64,000 nt of DNA from Aquibium pacificus (lineage in GTDB: Bacteria > Pseudomonadota > Alphaproteobacteria > Rhizobiales > Rhizobiaceae): positions 164,904 to 228,903 of the forward strand of contig NZ_JBDPGJ010000008.1 of NCBI RefSeq assembly GCF_040839445.1, in the 5' to 3' direction. This document shows, piece after piece, positions 14,399 to 22,125 of the stretch; the stretch's first letter is position 1, and the number at the start of each line of letters is the position of its first letter. The position numbers and the translations under genes were made by a program. The notes under the pieces are model-generated. The model had not been told where the DNA came from. It saw nothing but the letters and a program-made list of their open reading frames with translations, and did not search any database.

Positions 14399-17254
14399 AT
14401 GTCCGATTTCCCCGACATGCCGTTCTTCGACGAGGACGATGGTCCGCCCCGCCCGGCCGCAGCGCCCGCCGGTCCTTCCGGCATCGCCGCGCGCGCCATG
14501 GCGGCGCGCCAGCAACAGGCGCCGGACTATCTTTCCGGCCTCAACCCCGAGCAGCGGCTGGCGGTGGAGACCACCGAAGGCCCCGTGCTGGTGCTGGCCG
14601 GCGCCGGCACCGGCAAGACGCGGGTCCTGACCACCCGCATCGCCCACATCCTCGCCACCGGCCGCGCCTACCCTTCCCAGATCCTCGCCGTCACCTTCAC
14701 CAACAAGGCCGCACGCGAAATGAAGCAGCGGATCGGCGTGCTGGTCGGCTCGGCGGTGGAGGGCATGCCCTGGCTCGGCACCTTCCACTCCATCGGCGTG
14801 AAAATCCTGCGCCGCCATGCCGAACTCGCCGGGCTGCGCTCCGACTTCACCATCCTCGACACCGACGACGTCATCCGCCTGATCAAGCAGCTGATCCAGG
14901 CCGAGGGGCTGGACGACAAGCGCTGGCCGGCGCGCCAGTTCGCGCAGATGATCGACGGCTGGAAGAACAAGGGGTTCGCGCCCAAGGACATCCCCGAGGG
15001 CGACGCGCGCGCCTTCGCCAACGGCAAGGGCCGCGAACTCTACGCCGCCTACCAGGAGCGGCTGAAGACGCTCAACGCCTGCGATTTCGGCGACCTCCTG
15101 CTCCACCCCATCCGCATCCTGCGCGACCACCGCGACGTGCTGGAGGAGTATCACCGCCGGTTCAAGTACATCCTCGTCGACGAGTACCAGGACACCAACA
15201 CCGCCCAGTACATGTGGCTGAGGCTGCTCGCGCAGCGGCCGAAGCAGCCTTCTTCTCCCCGTTCACGGGGAGAAGATGCCGGCAGGCAGATGAGGGGCGG
15301 TGCTGATGTCGGCGAGGATGGTTCCGGCCCCTCATCCGGTCCTTCGGACCACCTTCTCCCCGTGAATGGGGAGAAGGGGAAGGCGCCCTCGCCTGCCGAA
15401 GGCCGAGCGGCCGACCGGCCGACCGAGCGCGTGCGAGGCCCCCGCGGAGGGCCCGCGCCGGAAGGCGCGGCACAGCCCGCGAGCAAAGACAAACCGACGC
15501 AGCAAATAAACATTTGCTGCGTCGGCGACGACGACCAGTCGATCTACGGCTGGCGCGGCGCCGAGGTCGACAACATCCTGCGCTTCGACAAGGATTTTCC
15601 CGGCGCGACCATCATCCGGCTCGAACGCAACTACCGCTCCACCGCGCATATCCTGGGGGCCGCCTCGCACCTCATCGCCCACAACGAGGGCCGGCTCGGC
15701 AAGACGCTGTTCACCGACCAGGCCGATCCCGAGGACGCCAAGGTCATGGTGCATGCCGGCTGGGACTCCGAGGAGGAGGCCCGCGCGGTCGGCGAGGCGA
15801 TCGAGCAGCACCAGCGCCAGGGCCTGCATTTGAACGACATGGCGATCCTGGTGCGCGCCTCCTTCCAGATGCGCGAGTTCGAGGACCGGTTCGTCACGCT
15901 CGGCCTGAACTACCGCGTCATCGGCGGCCCGCGCTTCTACGAGCGCGCCGAAATCCGCGATGCCATGGCCTATTTCCGCGTGGTGGCGCAGGGCGCCGAC
16001 GACCTCGCCTTCGAGCGCATCGTCAACGTGCCGAAGCGCGGGCTGGGCGAAGCCGCCATCCGCCAGATCCACGACGCCGCTCGCGCACTGCGCGTGCCGA
16101 TGCTGGAAGCCGCGCGAAAGCTCGCCGAGAGCGACGAGATGAAGCCCAAGCCGCGCGCAGCACTTCGCGAGATCGCGGCCAATTTCGCCCGCTGGCAGGA
16201 AGCGCTCGACAACACCCCGCACACCGAGCTCGCCGAGACCATTCTCGAAGAGAGCGGCTACACCGACATGTGGAAGAACGACAAGTCGGCCGAGGCGCCG
16301 GGGCGGCTCGAAAACCTCAAGGAGCTCATCCGCTCCATGGAGGACTACGAGAGCCTGCGTTCCTTCCTCGAGCACGTGGCGCTGGTCATGGACGCCGAGC
16401 AGGACGAGACCATGGACGCCGTCTCCATCATGACGCTGCATTCGGCCAAGGGGCTGGAGTTCGAGACCGTGTTCCTGCCCGGCTGGGAGGAAGGCCTCTT
16501 CCCCCACCAGCGCGCGCTCGACGAGGGCGGCCGCTCGGGCCTGGAGGAGGAGCGGCGGTTGGCCTATGTGGGGCTCACCCGCGCCAAGAAGAACCTGCAC
16601 ATCTGGTTCGTCTCCAACCGCCGCATCCACGGCCTGTGGCAATCCACCATCCCCTCGCGCTTCCTCGACGAACTGCCGGAAGCCCATGTCGAGGTGGCCG
16701 AAGCCGGCAATTCCTATGGCGGCTACGGCGGCTCCTTCGGCGGAGGCTCCTTCGCAGGCGGTCGCGGCGGCGCCGGCCGGCAGAATCCCTACGGCGCCTC
16801 GCGCTTCGATTCCTTCTCCCCTTCGCCCCAACGGGGAGAAGGTGGTCCGCGCAGCGGACCGGATGAGGGGGCGCGCGGCACGTCGAACCCGTCCGGCGCC
16901 TTCTCCAACACCTACGCCACCCCCGGCTGGGCCCGCGCCCAAAAAAACCGCACCGAAGCCACCGACCGCAACTGGGGCACCCGCTCCGGCCACGCGGTGG
17001 AGCGCATCGGCTACGGCGAACCCGACTCCGGCTTCGGCGCCGGAGCCGGTTCGGTCAAGAGCCGCGTCATCGAGGGCGAGCTGGTGGCCAAGTCCGTCTC
17101 CGACACCCCCTCGGCCTTCCAGGTCGGCGACCGGGTCTTTCACATGAAGTTCGGGAATGGCAACGTGGCGGCGGTGGAGGGCAACAAGCTGACGATCGAT
17201 TTTGATAAAGCCGGGCAGAAGAGGGTGCTGGACGGGTTTGTGAAGGGGGTGTGA
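14399..17254 (+). CDS. uvrD: UvrD/PcrA DNA helicase with two in-frame repeat insertions
   Basis: This is a superfamily 1A 3'-5' helicase of nucleotide-excision and mismatch repair. It is 951 residues long, against roughly 720-850 for the family. Motifs are in order: Walker A VLAGAGTGKTRVL (about 65), Walker B ILVDEYQDTN (about 260), motif III VGDDDQSIYGWRGA (about 375), LERNYRS, motif V SIMTLHSAKGLEFE, motif VI AYVGLTRAKKNL, and the C-terminal Tudor-like VGDRVFHMKFGNGNV. Between LLAQR (280) and NICCVGDDD (371) sits an insert of about 90 residues encoded by a palindromic repeat. A second, of about 22 residues, lies near 804-826. The frame stays open through both. The start at 14399 is the first ATG ahead of the conserved N-terminus. 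Confidence 0.95.
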   Translation: MSDFPDMPFFDEDDGPPRPAAAPAGPSGIAARAMAARQQQAPDYLSGLNPEQRLAVETTEGPVLVLAGAGTGKTRVLTTRIAHILATGRAYPSQILAVTFTNKAAREMKQRIGVLVGSAVEGMPWLGTFHSIGVKILRRHAELAGLRSDFTILDTDDVIRLIKQLIQAEGLDDKRWPARQFAQMIDGWKNKGFAPKDIPEGDARAFANGKGRELYAAYQERLKTLNACDFGDLLLHPIRILRDHRDVLEEYHRRFKYILVDEYQDTNTAQYMWLRLLAQRPKQPSSPRSRGEDAGRQMRGGADVGEDGSGPSSGPSDHLLPVNGEKGKAPSPAEGRAADRPTERVRGPRGGPAPEGAAQPASKDKPTQQINICCVGDDDQSIYGWRGAEVDNILRFDKDFPGATIIRLERNYRSTAHILGAASHLIAHNEGRLGKTLFTDQADPEDAKVMVHAGWDSEEEARAVGEAIEQHQRQGLHLNDMAILVRASFQMREFEDRFVTLGLNYRVIGGPRFYERAEIRDAMAYFRVVAQGADDLAFERIVNVPKRGLGEAAIRQIHDAARALRVPMLEAARKLAESDEMKPKPRAALREIAANFARWQEALDNTPHTELAETILEESGYTDMWKNDKSAEAPGRLENLKELIRSMEDYESLRSFLEHVALVMDAEQDETMDAVSIMTLHSAKGLEFETVFLPGWEEGLFPHQRALDEGGRSGLEEERRLAYVGLTRAKKNLHIWFVSNRRIHGLWQSTIPSRFLDELPEAHVEVAEAGNSYGGYGGSFGGGSFAGGRGGAGRQNPYGASRFDSFSPSPQRGEGGPRSGPDEGARGTSNPSGAFSNTYATPGWARAQKNRTEATDRNWGTRSGHAVERIGYGEPDSGFGAGAGSVKSRVIEGELVAKSVSDTPSAFQVGDRVFHMKFGNGNVAAVEGNKLTIDFDKAGQKRVLDGFVKGV
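15249..15378. repeat. Palindromic repeat (family B) inside uvrD
   Basis: CTTCTCCCCGTTCACGGGGA-type hairpin DNA (15252-15275) and CCTTCTCCCCGTGAATGGGG-type DNA (15352-15377) flank a core with GATGAGGGGC (15289-15298) facing GCCCCTCATC (15328-15337). This is a composite palindrome of the rhizobial intergenic type. It lies entirely within the uvrD reading frame. Repeat-like GC-rich sequence continues to about 15505, giving an insert near 267 bases, a multiple of three. Confidence 0.85.
16811..16880. repeat. Second family B repeat inside uvrD
   Basis: CCTTCTCCCCTTCGCCCCAA, then CGGGGAGAAGG, TGGTCCGCGCAGCGGACCGG and ATGAGGGG form a shorter copy of the same element class, with its GGTCCGC/GCGGACC inner hairpin. 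It is in frame in the low-complexity C-terminal linker of UvrD. Confidence 0.8.
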
Positions 17255-17269
17255 GCAAGGTTACTGAGA

Positions 17270-17383
17270 TTAGTTCCGTTCCTTCCGGCCTCGTCGTCCA
17301 TACTCGACAGCCAATCCCGCACTCGCGGCCGCAACAACTACAAGCGGAATGACAATAAGGCCGAAAACCTGAATGCTCGTCAT
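17270..17383 (-). CDS. 37-residue single-span membrane peptide, coupled to upstream gene
   Basis: The frame encodes MTSIQVFGLIVIPLVVVAAS, then AGLAVEYGRRGRKERN. This is one hydrophobic helix (residues 4-25) and a strongly basic tail, fitting a small inner-membrane protein with the C-terminus inside. Its ATG overlaps the stop of the 75-residue membrane protein upstream as ATGA, a typical coupling arrangement, and the frame uses lower-GC codons like that gene. I do not recognise a family. The overlap and the hydrophobic/basic organisation support real translation; a toxin-like or modulator role is only a guess. Confidence 0.55.
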   Translation of the reverse strand: MTSIQVFGLIVIPLVVVAAASAGLAVEYGRRGRKERN

Positions 17384-17607
17384 TCGCTAAGCCTATCAAG
17401 AATCCGCCGCGCCCATAAATGTAGTAGCACGCCCGCGATGAAAAAACTACCTGTCGCGAATGCAAACACAGATACCGGAACCGAGGCAATCCCCAATAGC
17501 GCGCCCGCAACCGGCGTAATTACCCCCACGACTACACAGCTGATCGCAAGACGGTTTACCGTATCGGACGTCAACTTTATCTTCGCTTCATGAACTTTCG
17601 ATTCCAT
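17380..17607 (-). CDS. Small two-span membrane protein, unknown
   Basis: The 75-residue product starts MESKVHEAKIKLTSDTVNRL. It has two hydrophobic segments, ISCVVVGVITPVAGALLGIA (about 21-40) and VFAFATGSFFIAGVLLHLWA (about 46-65), then a short basic tail. GGAGG lies 8 bases ahead of the ATG at 17607. Base composition is lower in GC than the flanking genes, suggesting recent acquisition or relaxed selection. It couples by ATGA to the 37-residue frame downstream. The role is unknown. Confidence 0.7.
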   Translation of the reverse strand: MESKVHEAKIKLTSDTVNRLAISCVVVGVITPVAGALLGIASVPVSVFAFATGSFFIAGVLLHLWARRILDRLSE

Positions 17608-18126
17608 GGCCCACACCTCCGTAAGGTTAGGTGGGCTGGGTGGGCGGTTTACTAGAACACCCAGCGACTGATTCTATATTGGCGCCCGATAACCGCAAGG
17701 TGTCAGTTCAGTGTCCTTTTTGTGACAACCTAAGTGGCTGATATCCATTGTATTATACTCGTAGCCGGTCGTTTCCCTCTGCTTACAGCAATTGATCCGA
17801 ACATTTTTGACTCGGTCGCTTGGCTAAAAAGTCACGCGTTTGACAGATGAAGGAAACGATATCTTCGTTCTCGGTGTGAACTTCGGTTGCTTCGCCCGCG
17901 ATGATTGACGAAGCGCATGTAGCGGCGGTGAGGTTCGGCGAGCGTGGCGCGCAGCGCCTATATCTGCACTAGCGTGTCTCCTTCCGCTTGCCTGCGCCAG
18001 TCCATTCTGTCGGCCTTCGTTCGTTGTCGGCGTACGACCATCGGAGGAGAGGAGGGCTCGGATAGGTTTCGAGTAGAAATGATTGGGGCAGAGGAAGGTG
18101 TCGAAGGCGGAGAAGCCGGCGCGAGG
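17608..18126. other. AT-richer intergenic stretch without a gene
   Basis: The first 200 bases are clearly lower in GC than the chromosome and probably hold the promoter for the leftward two-gene unit. I see no recognisable protein, RNA gene or repeat up to 18126. Long frames crossing it have no domain content. Confidence 0.5.
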
Positions 18127-18284
18127 CGCCCCCCTCTGTCCTGTCGGACATCTCCCCCACGAGGGGGGAGATCGGCAGCTTCGATATTGCCGCCTCTCCT
18201 GCAATCTCCAAGGTTGGCGAAGGACGACGCGACGGCTGATCTCCCCCCTCGTGGGGGAGATGTCCGACAGGACAGAGGGGGACG
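18127..18284. repeat. 47-base near-perfect inverted repeat (family B-like)
   Basis: Arm 18127-18173 and arm 18238-18284 are reverse complements at 46 of 47 positions, by direct reading. They are separated by 64 bases. Each arm contains its own smaller hairpin (ATCTCCCCCACGAGGGGGGA in the left arm). The block resembles a MITE-like or RIME-like element. A further hairpin, CTTCTCCCCTTGTGGGAGAA, follows at 18329-18348. Confidence 0.85.
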
Positions 18285-18399
18285 CCTCGCGAGATGGTTC
18301 CGTTCCATGCAGGATCGCGCGGAGCTCCTTCTCCCCTTGTGGGAGAAGGGAGGGAGGACGCACGCCGTCGTGCACAACCCCCCGCCCTCCCCCAATGAA

Positions 18400-18427
18400 A
18401 TCAATCCCTTCCGCGAATTCCGTCCAC
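18400..18427 (+). promoter_or_regulatory. Conserved upstream box of paralogue 1
   Basis: ATCAATCCCTTCCGCGAATT plus CCGTCCAC matches 25985-26012 (reverse strand, upstream of the paralogue) at about 23 of 28 positions. In both places the box ends 47 bases before the ATG. The equal spacing suggests a promoter or operator element retained after duplication. Confidence 0.5.
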
Positions 18428-18474
18428 ACCCTCTGGCATTGCCCCACCATGGCGGCAGTCGAGGAGACGTATGC

Positions 18475-18900
18475 ATGGACGCTGGACTGCACGAAAAGAC
18501 GCTGAGGCGCATCATCGCGCTGCTCGTCTCTTTCGCCGGTCTGGCCGAGCGCGCCGCCGGCCGGTCGCTTCCCGTGCGCTGGCTCGTGCTCACCATCCTT
18601 CGCCATGCGGAGGGTGTGGCCTTGCGCTACCTCGCCGAAACGACAGGGCTGGACTGGTCGTCTTGCTTCGCGGACGATCCGCAAGCCGGCTGCCGGTCCG
18701 ACGACGCGGCAGTGCTCGCCTGGCGCTTTCGCACGCTGGCCGCGTTGCTTTGCGCTCTGCTTCCACCGGACGATCGGTTCGACGATCTCCACGCCCGGAC
18801 CATCCGTCGCGATGCCGCTCGGCAAGCCGCCGCGCCGCTCACCCTTCTCAGCCTGGCCGCGACCGGCGGCTGGTCATATCGCGCGCCCGACACGTCATGA
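18475..18900 (+). CDS. Unrecognised protein, paralogue 1 of a duplicated family
   Basis: The 141-residue product opens MDAGLHEKTLRRIIALLVSF, and its first 50 residues are hydrophobic and basic. It shares LRRxIALLVSFAxLAERAA, RSxPVRWxVLxILRHAE and a later LAAxLCALLPxDxxF with the protein at 25524-25937. The N-terminal half could form one or two membrane helices; the remainder is Ala- and Arg-rich with no known motif. GAGGAG lies about 8 bases before the ATG at 18475. I do not recognise the family. Conservation between two loci, including the upstream box, argues that it is a real gene. Confidence 0.72.
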   Translation: MDAGLHEKTLRRIIALLVSFAGLAERAAGRSLPVRWLVLTILRHAEGVALRYLAETTGLDWSSCFADDPQAGCRSDDAAVLAWRFRTLAALLCALLPPDDRFDDLHARTIRRDAARQAAAPLTLLSLAATGGWSYRAPDTS

Positions 18901-19024
18901 CGCGCCGGTCCATGCGGACGTCTTCTTCTGTCGGATCCGATGAGCCGGGCGGAAAAAACACCGCCGCGCGGCGCGTCGGCGCACGCCCTTGCCCCTCCCT
19001 GCCCCGCGTGGCATCCCTTACCCC

Positions 19025-19705
19025 ATGCACAGCGTCACCATCCCCGACACCTTCCGCGAGAAAATCGCCCGCCGGCGCGGACGCTTCGAGATCTTCGACC
19101 GGCTGGACCCGGCCCGCACGGCGCTGATCGTGGTCGACATGCAGAAGGCCTTCGTGGCCGAGGGCGCGCCGGTGGAGGTGCCGCTGGCGCGCGGCATCAT
19201 CGCCAACGTCAACCGCCTCGCCGCCGCCTGCCGCGCGGCCGGCGCGCCGTTGGTGTGGATCAGGACGACGCTCACCGACGAAACCGGCGCGCATCCGTGG
19301 CCGGTGTTCTTCGAGCATTTCAACACGCCCGAAAGCGGCGCACGGCTACTGGCGGCGCTCAGCGAGAACTCGCCCTGGCACGGGCTCGCCGACGGGCTCG
19401 CGGTCGAACCGGGCGATTTGCACGTGTCGAAGAACCGCTTCTCCTGTTTCATCCAAGGCGCGTCGACGCTCGACATGGTGCTGCGCTCGCGCGGCATCGA
19501 CCACATCATCATCTGCGGCACGCTGACCAACCGCTGCTGCGAAAGCACGGCGCGCGACGCCATGATGATCGGCTACCGGGTCGTCTTCGTGGAGGACGCC
19601 AACGCGGCCGTGACCGATGAGGAGCACGTGGCGGCGCTGATCAACGTCGCGGCCACCTTCGGCGACGTGCGCCGCACCGACGACGTGGTCGGCATGATCG
19701 GCTGA
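19025..19705 (+). CDS. Isochorismatase-family cysteine hydrolase
   Basis: The 226-residue enzyme has the isochorismatase-like (nicotinamidase/N-carbamoyl hydrolase) fold. The catalytic Asp lies in TALIVVDMQKAFV (about residue 43), a Lys in HVSKNRFSCF (about 136), and the nucleophilic Cys in the GTLTNRCCESTARDAMM segment (about 169-185; two adjacent Cys occur). The start at 19025 places MHSVTIPDTFREKIARRRGR first; the 12 upstream codons of a longer frame look unrelated. The substrate is unknown. It stands alone between the unrecognised gene and a convergent acetyltransferase. Confidence 0.9.
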   Translation: MHSVTIPDTFREKIARRRGRFEIFDRLDPARTALIVVDMQKAFVAEGAPVEVPLARGIIANVNRLAAACRAAGAPLVWIRTTLTDETGAHPWPVFFEHFNTPESGARLLAALSENSPWHGLADGLAVEPGDLHVSKNRFSCFIQGASTLDMVLRSRGIDHIIICGTLTNRCCESTARDAMMIGYRVVFVEDANAAVTDEEHVAALINVAATFGDVRRTDDVVGMIG

Positions 19706-19752
19706 GGGCGAAGCACATGGCGCAATGCCGGCTGGCAGGGCACGCGCGTGCC

Positions 19753-20382
19753 CTACCGCCCTTCCCACCTGTCCAGAAACGCCCCGATCTCCAGCGCCTG
19801 CATGTCCGGCACGGCTTCGAACAGCCGCTCGAGCGGCCAGTCCCACCAGGCAAGCCGCATCAGCCGTTCCACGACATCGTCGGCAAAGCGCATGCGGATC
19901 ACTCGCGCCGGCGCTCCGCCGACAATCGAATAGGGAGAAACGTCCTTCGTCACCACCGCGTTCGCCCCGACCACCGCGCCGTCGCCGACCGTCACGCCGG
20001 GCAGGATCACCGCGCCATGGCCGATCCACACGTCGTTTCCGATCGACACCTTCTTGGCTCGGCGCCGCTCGCGAAAATCCTGGTCGACGCCGAGATAGCG
20101 GAAATATTCGTTGGGCCGGTAGCTGATCTTATGCGTGGTCGCGCGTTCCAGCGGGTGCTCCAGCGCGTTGATGCGCGTGTTGGCCGCGATCGAGCAGAAC
20201 TTGCCGATCTGCGTGTAGATGCCTTCGGCATGGCGCTCGAAATAGGAAAAATCGCCGACCGACACCTCGCGCAGGATCACCCGCTCGGCCACCGCCACGT
20301 AGCGCCCCAGCCGGCAGCCCTTCAGCTCGGCGGTGGGGTGAATGCGCGGTTCGGGGTCGGTGAAGCGGAGATCCTCGGCCAT
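19753..20382 (-). CDS. Hexapeptide-repeat acetyltransferase (phosphonate-metabolism-type)
   Basis: This 209-residue left-handed beta-helix acyltransferase resembles the DapH/LacA-related family often found with phn genes. It begins MAEDLRFTDPEPRIHPTAEL. Hexapeptide turns include LGRYVAVAERVILREVSVGD, IGKFCSIAANTRI and VSIGNDVWIGHGAVILPGVT with VGDGAVVGANAVVTKDV. The catalytic His lies in NALEHPLE, and the C-terminal helix ends RLAWWDWPLERLFEA. Family members carry out phosphonate-linked or general acetylation (family knowledge); no phn genes are in this window, so the substrate stays open. Confidence 0.88.
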   Translation of the reverse strand: MAEDLRFTDPEPRIHPTAELKGCRLGRYVAVAERVILREVSVGDFSYFERHAEGIYTQIGKFCSIAANTRINALEHPLERATTHKISYRPNEYFRYLGVDQDFRERRRAKKVSIGNDVWIGHGAVILPGVTVGDGAVVGANAVVTKDVSPYSIVGGAPARVIRMRFADDVVERLMRLAWWDWPLERLFEAVPDMQALEIGAFLDRWEGR

Positions 20383-20448
20383 GGCCGAGCACTAGCGGGC
20401 GCCGGGCAAGGCGGCAAGCGGGAGGGAGTAGCCCGGTCCGTCGCCCTC

Positions 20449-20639
20449 GTGGTTCGACAAGCTCACCATGAGGGCGAGAGGAGCATCGCGGTCACTTCAC
20501 CGCCTTGGAGGACATGGTCGTGAACAATACAAGCTCCGGTAAGACCGGGTCCGGTTCGAAATGGTCACCGCGAGAGCGCGGGGCAGCCTCCACCCTCATG
20601 GTGAGCTTCCTGAGCCTGTCAAAGGGCGAACCACGAGGG
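20449..20639. repeat. Family A repeat pair in inverted orientation
   Basis: GTGGTTCGACAAGCTCACCA plus TGAGGG (20449-20474) faces CCCTCATGGTGAGCTT...GAACCACGAGG (20593-20638). The right copy has an extra CCTGAGCCTGTCAAAGGGC inserted. The intervening 118 bases hold no recognisable gene. It is the same repeat as at 13.4-13.6 kb. Confidence 0.75.
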
Positions 20640-20661
20640 TGGGGGCGGGAAGTTGTTCCCT

Positions 20662-21153
20662 CTACTCCGGCCTGCCCTCGGTCCACTCGACCTGCTGGCC
20701 GTAGAGCGGCACGGTGGAGATCGCCATCTTGGCGGAGCCGTCCTGCACCTGACGCGAGTGCGAGAGGTAGATCAGCGTCTCGTTCTGCCGGTCGTAGATG
20801 CGGTTCACCACCTGCTTCTTCCAGATCAGGCTGATGCCCTGCTTGAAGACCTCCTCGCCGTCCTTGCCGAGGTCGATGTCGCCGATCCGAATCGGCCCGG
20901 TCTGGCGGCAGGCGATCGAGGTGTTGGAGGGATCCTCGAACCAGTTGCCCTTCTGCAGCCGGTCGATCATGCCGCGCTCGAAATAGGAGACGTGGCAGGT
21001 GACGCCCTCGACCTTGGGATCGTGGATCGCCTCGATGATGATGTCGTTGCCAAGCCAGTCGACGCCGATCTCGCCGACCTCCTGCGCCGACGCGGACGCC
21101 GCCAGGCCGAACGCGGCGAGACCGGTGGCGGCGGCGATGAAAGTTCTGACCAT
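20662..21153 (-). CDS. creA: CreA family periplasmic protein
   Basis: The 163-residue protein carries a signal peptide, MVRTFIAAATGLAAFGLAAS ending ASA. It then has the CreA domain: EVGEIGVDWLGNDIIIEAIH, DPKVEGVTCHVSYFERG, SNTSIACRQTGPI with a probable Cys pair, and SLIWKKQVVNRIYDRQNETL. CreA proteins are widespread, exported and of unknown function (family knowledge). The first of two ATGs (21156) is equally possible. It is transcribed leftward from the same spacer as the small protein and SCO genes. Confidence 0.9.
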   Translation of the reverse strand: MVRTFIAAATGLAAFGLAASASAQEVGEIGVDWLGNDIIIEAIHDPKVEGVTCHVSYFERGMIDRLQKGNWFEDPSNTSIACRQTGPIRIGDIDLGKDGEEVFKQGISLIWKKQVVNRIYDRQNETLIYLSHSRQVQDGSAKMAISTVPLYGQQVEWTEGRPE

Positions 21154-21310
21154 CAATATTCTCCCGAGGATTCTTCAGGATCGCAAATGGGGCGGCGGCG
21201 CGGGCCATGCAAGTCAGCCAGCGCAGCGACACTCGGCCACCTTTGCGCTCGGCGCCGCCACGCATTATGTTCGCCGGCAGAAACGATGGTCGCCCGAAAC
21301 GAACCCCAGC

Positions 21311-21454
21311 ATGTCCACGCGCCTTGCAGTCCGGACCGGCCTTGCGCTCTTCGCCCTCGCGGCGGCGACGGGCGCGGCGTTCGCGATGTGGGTCGAGAGC
21401 GGGCCGCGGATGCTGCTCACGCTCGCCGAGACCGGCCTCTCCTGGTGCTTCTGA
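21311..21454 (+). CDS. 47-residue single-span membrane protein
   Basis: MSTRLAVRTGLALFALAAAT, then GAAFAMWVESGPRMLLTLAE and TGLSWCF: one membrane helix (about residues 8-27) and a short periplasmic tail with one Cys. It lies 35 bases before the SCO gene on the same strand, so it is plausibly cotranscribed and could be an accessory to copper or heme-copper oxidase maturation (inference from position only). The upstream ribosome site is weak. No family is recognised. Confidence 0.5.
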   Translation: MSTRLAVRTGLALFALAAATGAAFAMWVESGPRMLLTLAETGLSWCF

Positions 21455-21489
21455 GCGCCGGCCCGCCAAGAACGAAAGCCTGACCAGTC

Positions 21490-22068
21490 ATGATGCGTGG
21501 AATAATCGTCGGTATCGTCGTCCTCGTCGCCGCCCCGGTCGGCTGGCTCACCTTCGACTGGTACCGCACCACCTTTGGCGGCGAACCGTTCGGAGAGCCG
21601 TTCGCGCTGGTCGACCATAAGGGCGAACCGATCACGGAAGCAGCCTTTCGCGGCAATCCGAGCGCCGTATTCTTCGGCTTCACACATTGCCCCGAAGTCT
21701 GCCCGACCACGCTCTACGAGATGGACGGCTGGCTGAAGCAGCTCGGATCGGAAGGCGAGGACATCCGCGCCTATTTCGTCTCCATCGACCCGGAGCGCGA
21801 CACACCCGAGATCATGGATTCCTATGTGTCCAACGTCTCCGACCGCATCACCGGCATCACCGGCGAGCCGGACAAGGTGGCGGTGATGGCGAAATCCTTC
21901 GGCATCTATTCCCGAAAAGTGCCGCTCGACGGCGGCGACTACACGATGGACCACACCGCCTCCATCCTGCTGCTCGGCCGCGACGGCGACTTCTTCGGCA
22001 CCATCGCCTATGGCGAGAACCCCGACACGGCGATCGCCAAGCTGAAGCGGCTGGAAAAGGAAGGCTGA
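21490..22068 (+). CDS. SCO1/SenC family copper-binding protein
   Basis: This 192-residue membrane-anchored thioredoxin-fold protein delivers copper to, or maintains the thiols of, cytochrome c oxidase. The N-terminal anchor is MMRGIIVGIVVLVAAPVGWL. The copper/redox motif is FFGFTHCPEVCPTTLYEM, with CPEVC near residue 70, and the ligand His lies in YTMDHTASILLLG (about 157). FALVDHKGEPITEAAFRG is also characteristic. GAAAGCC precedes the ATG. It is followed by prmA on the same strand. Confidence 0.93.
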   Translation: MMRGIIVGIVVLVAAPVGWLTFDWYRTTFGGEPFGEPFALVDHKGEPITEAAFRGNPSAVFFGFTHCPEVCPTTLYEMDGWLKQLGSEGEDIRAYFVSIDPERDTPEIMDSYVSNVSDRITGITGEPDKVAVMAKSFGIYSRKVPLDGGDYTMDHTASILLLGRDGDFFGTIAYGENPDTAIAKLKRLEKEG

Positions 22069-22125
22069 GCGGGCTCCTCACGCCCTCCCCACCCTGGCAT
22101 TCCGCCCGACCCGGAGACCTCGTTC

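Noticed and set aside
15249..15378. CRISPR array inside uvrD
   Set aside because: Only two inverted hairpins exist, with no regular direct repeats or spacers.
17944..18474. Upstream part of a 318-residue plus-strand frame
   Set aside because: It is encoded by the inverted repeats and has no protein features; only the part from 18475 matches a paralogue.
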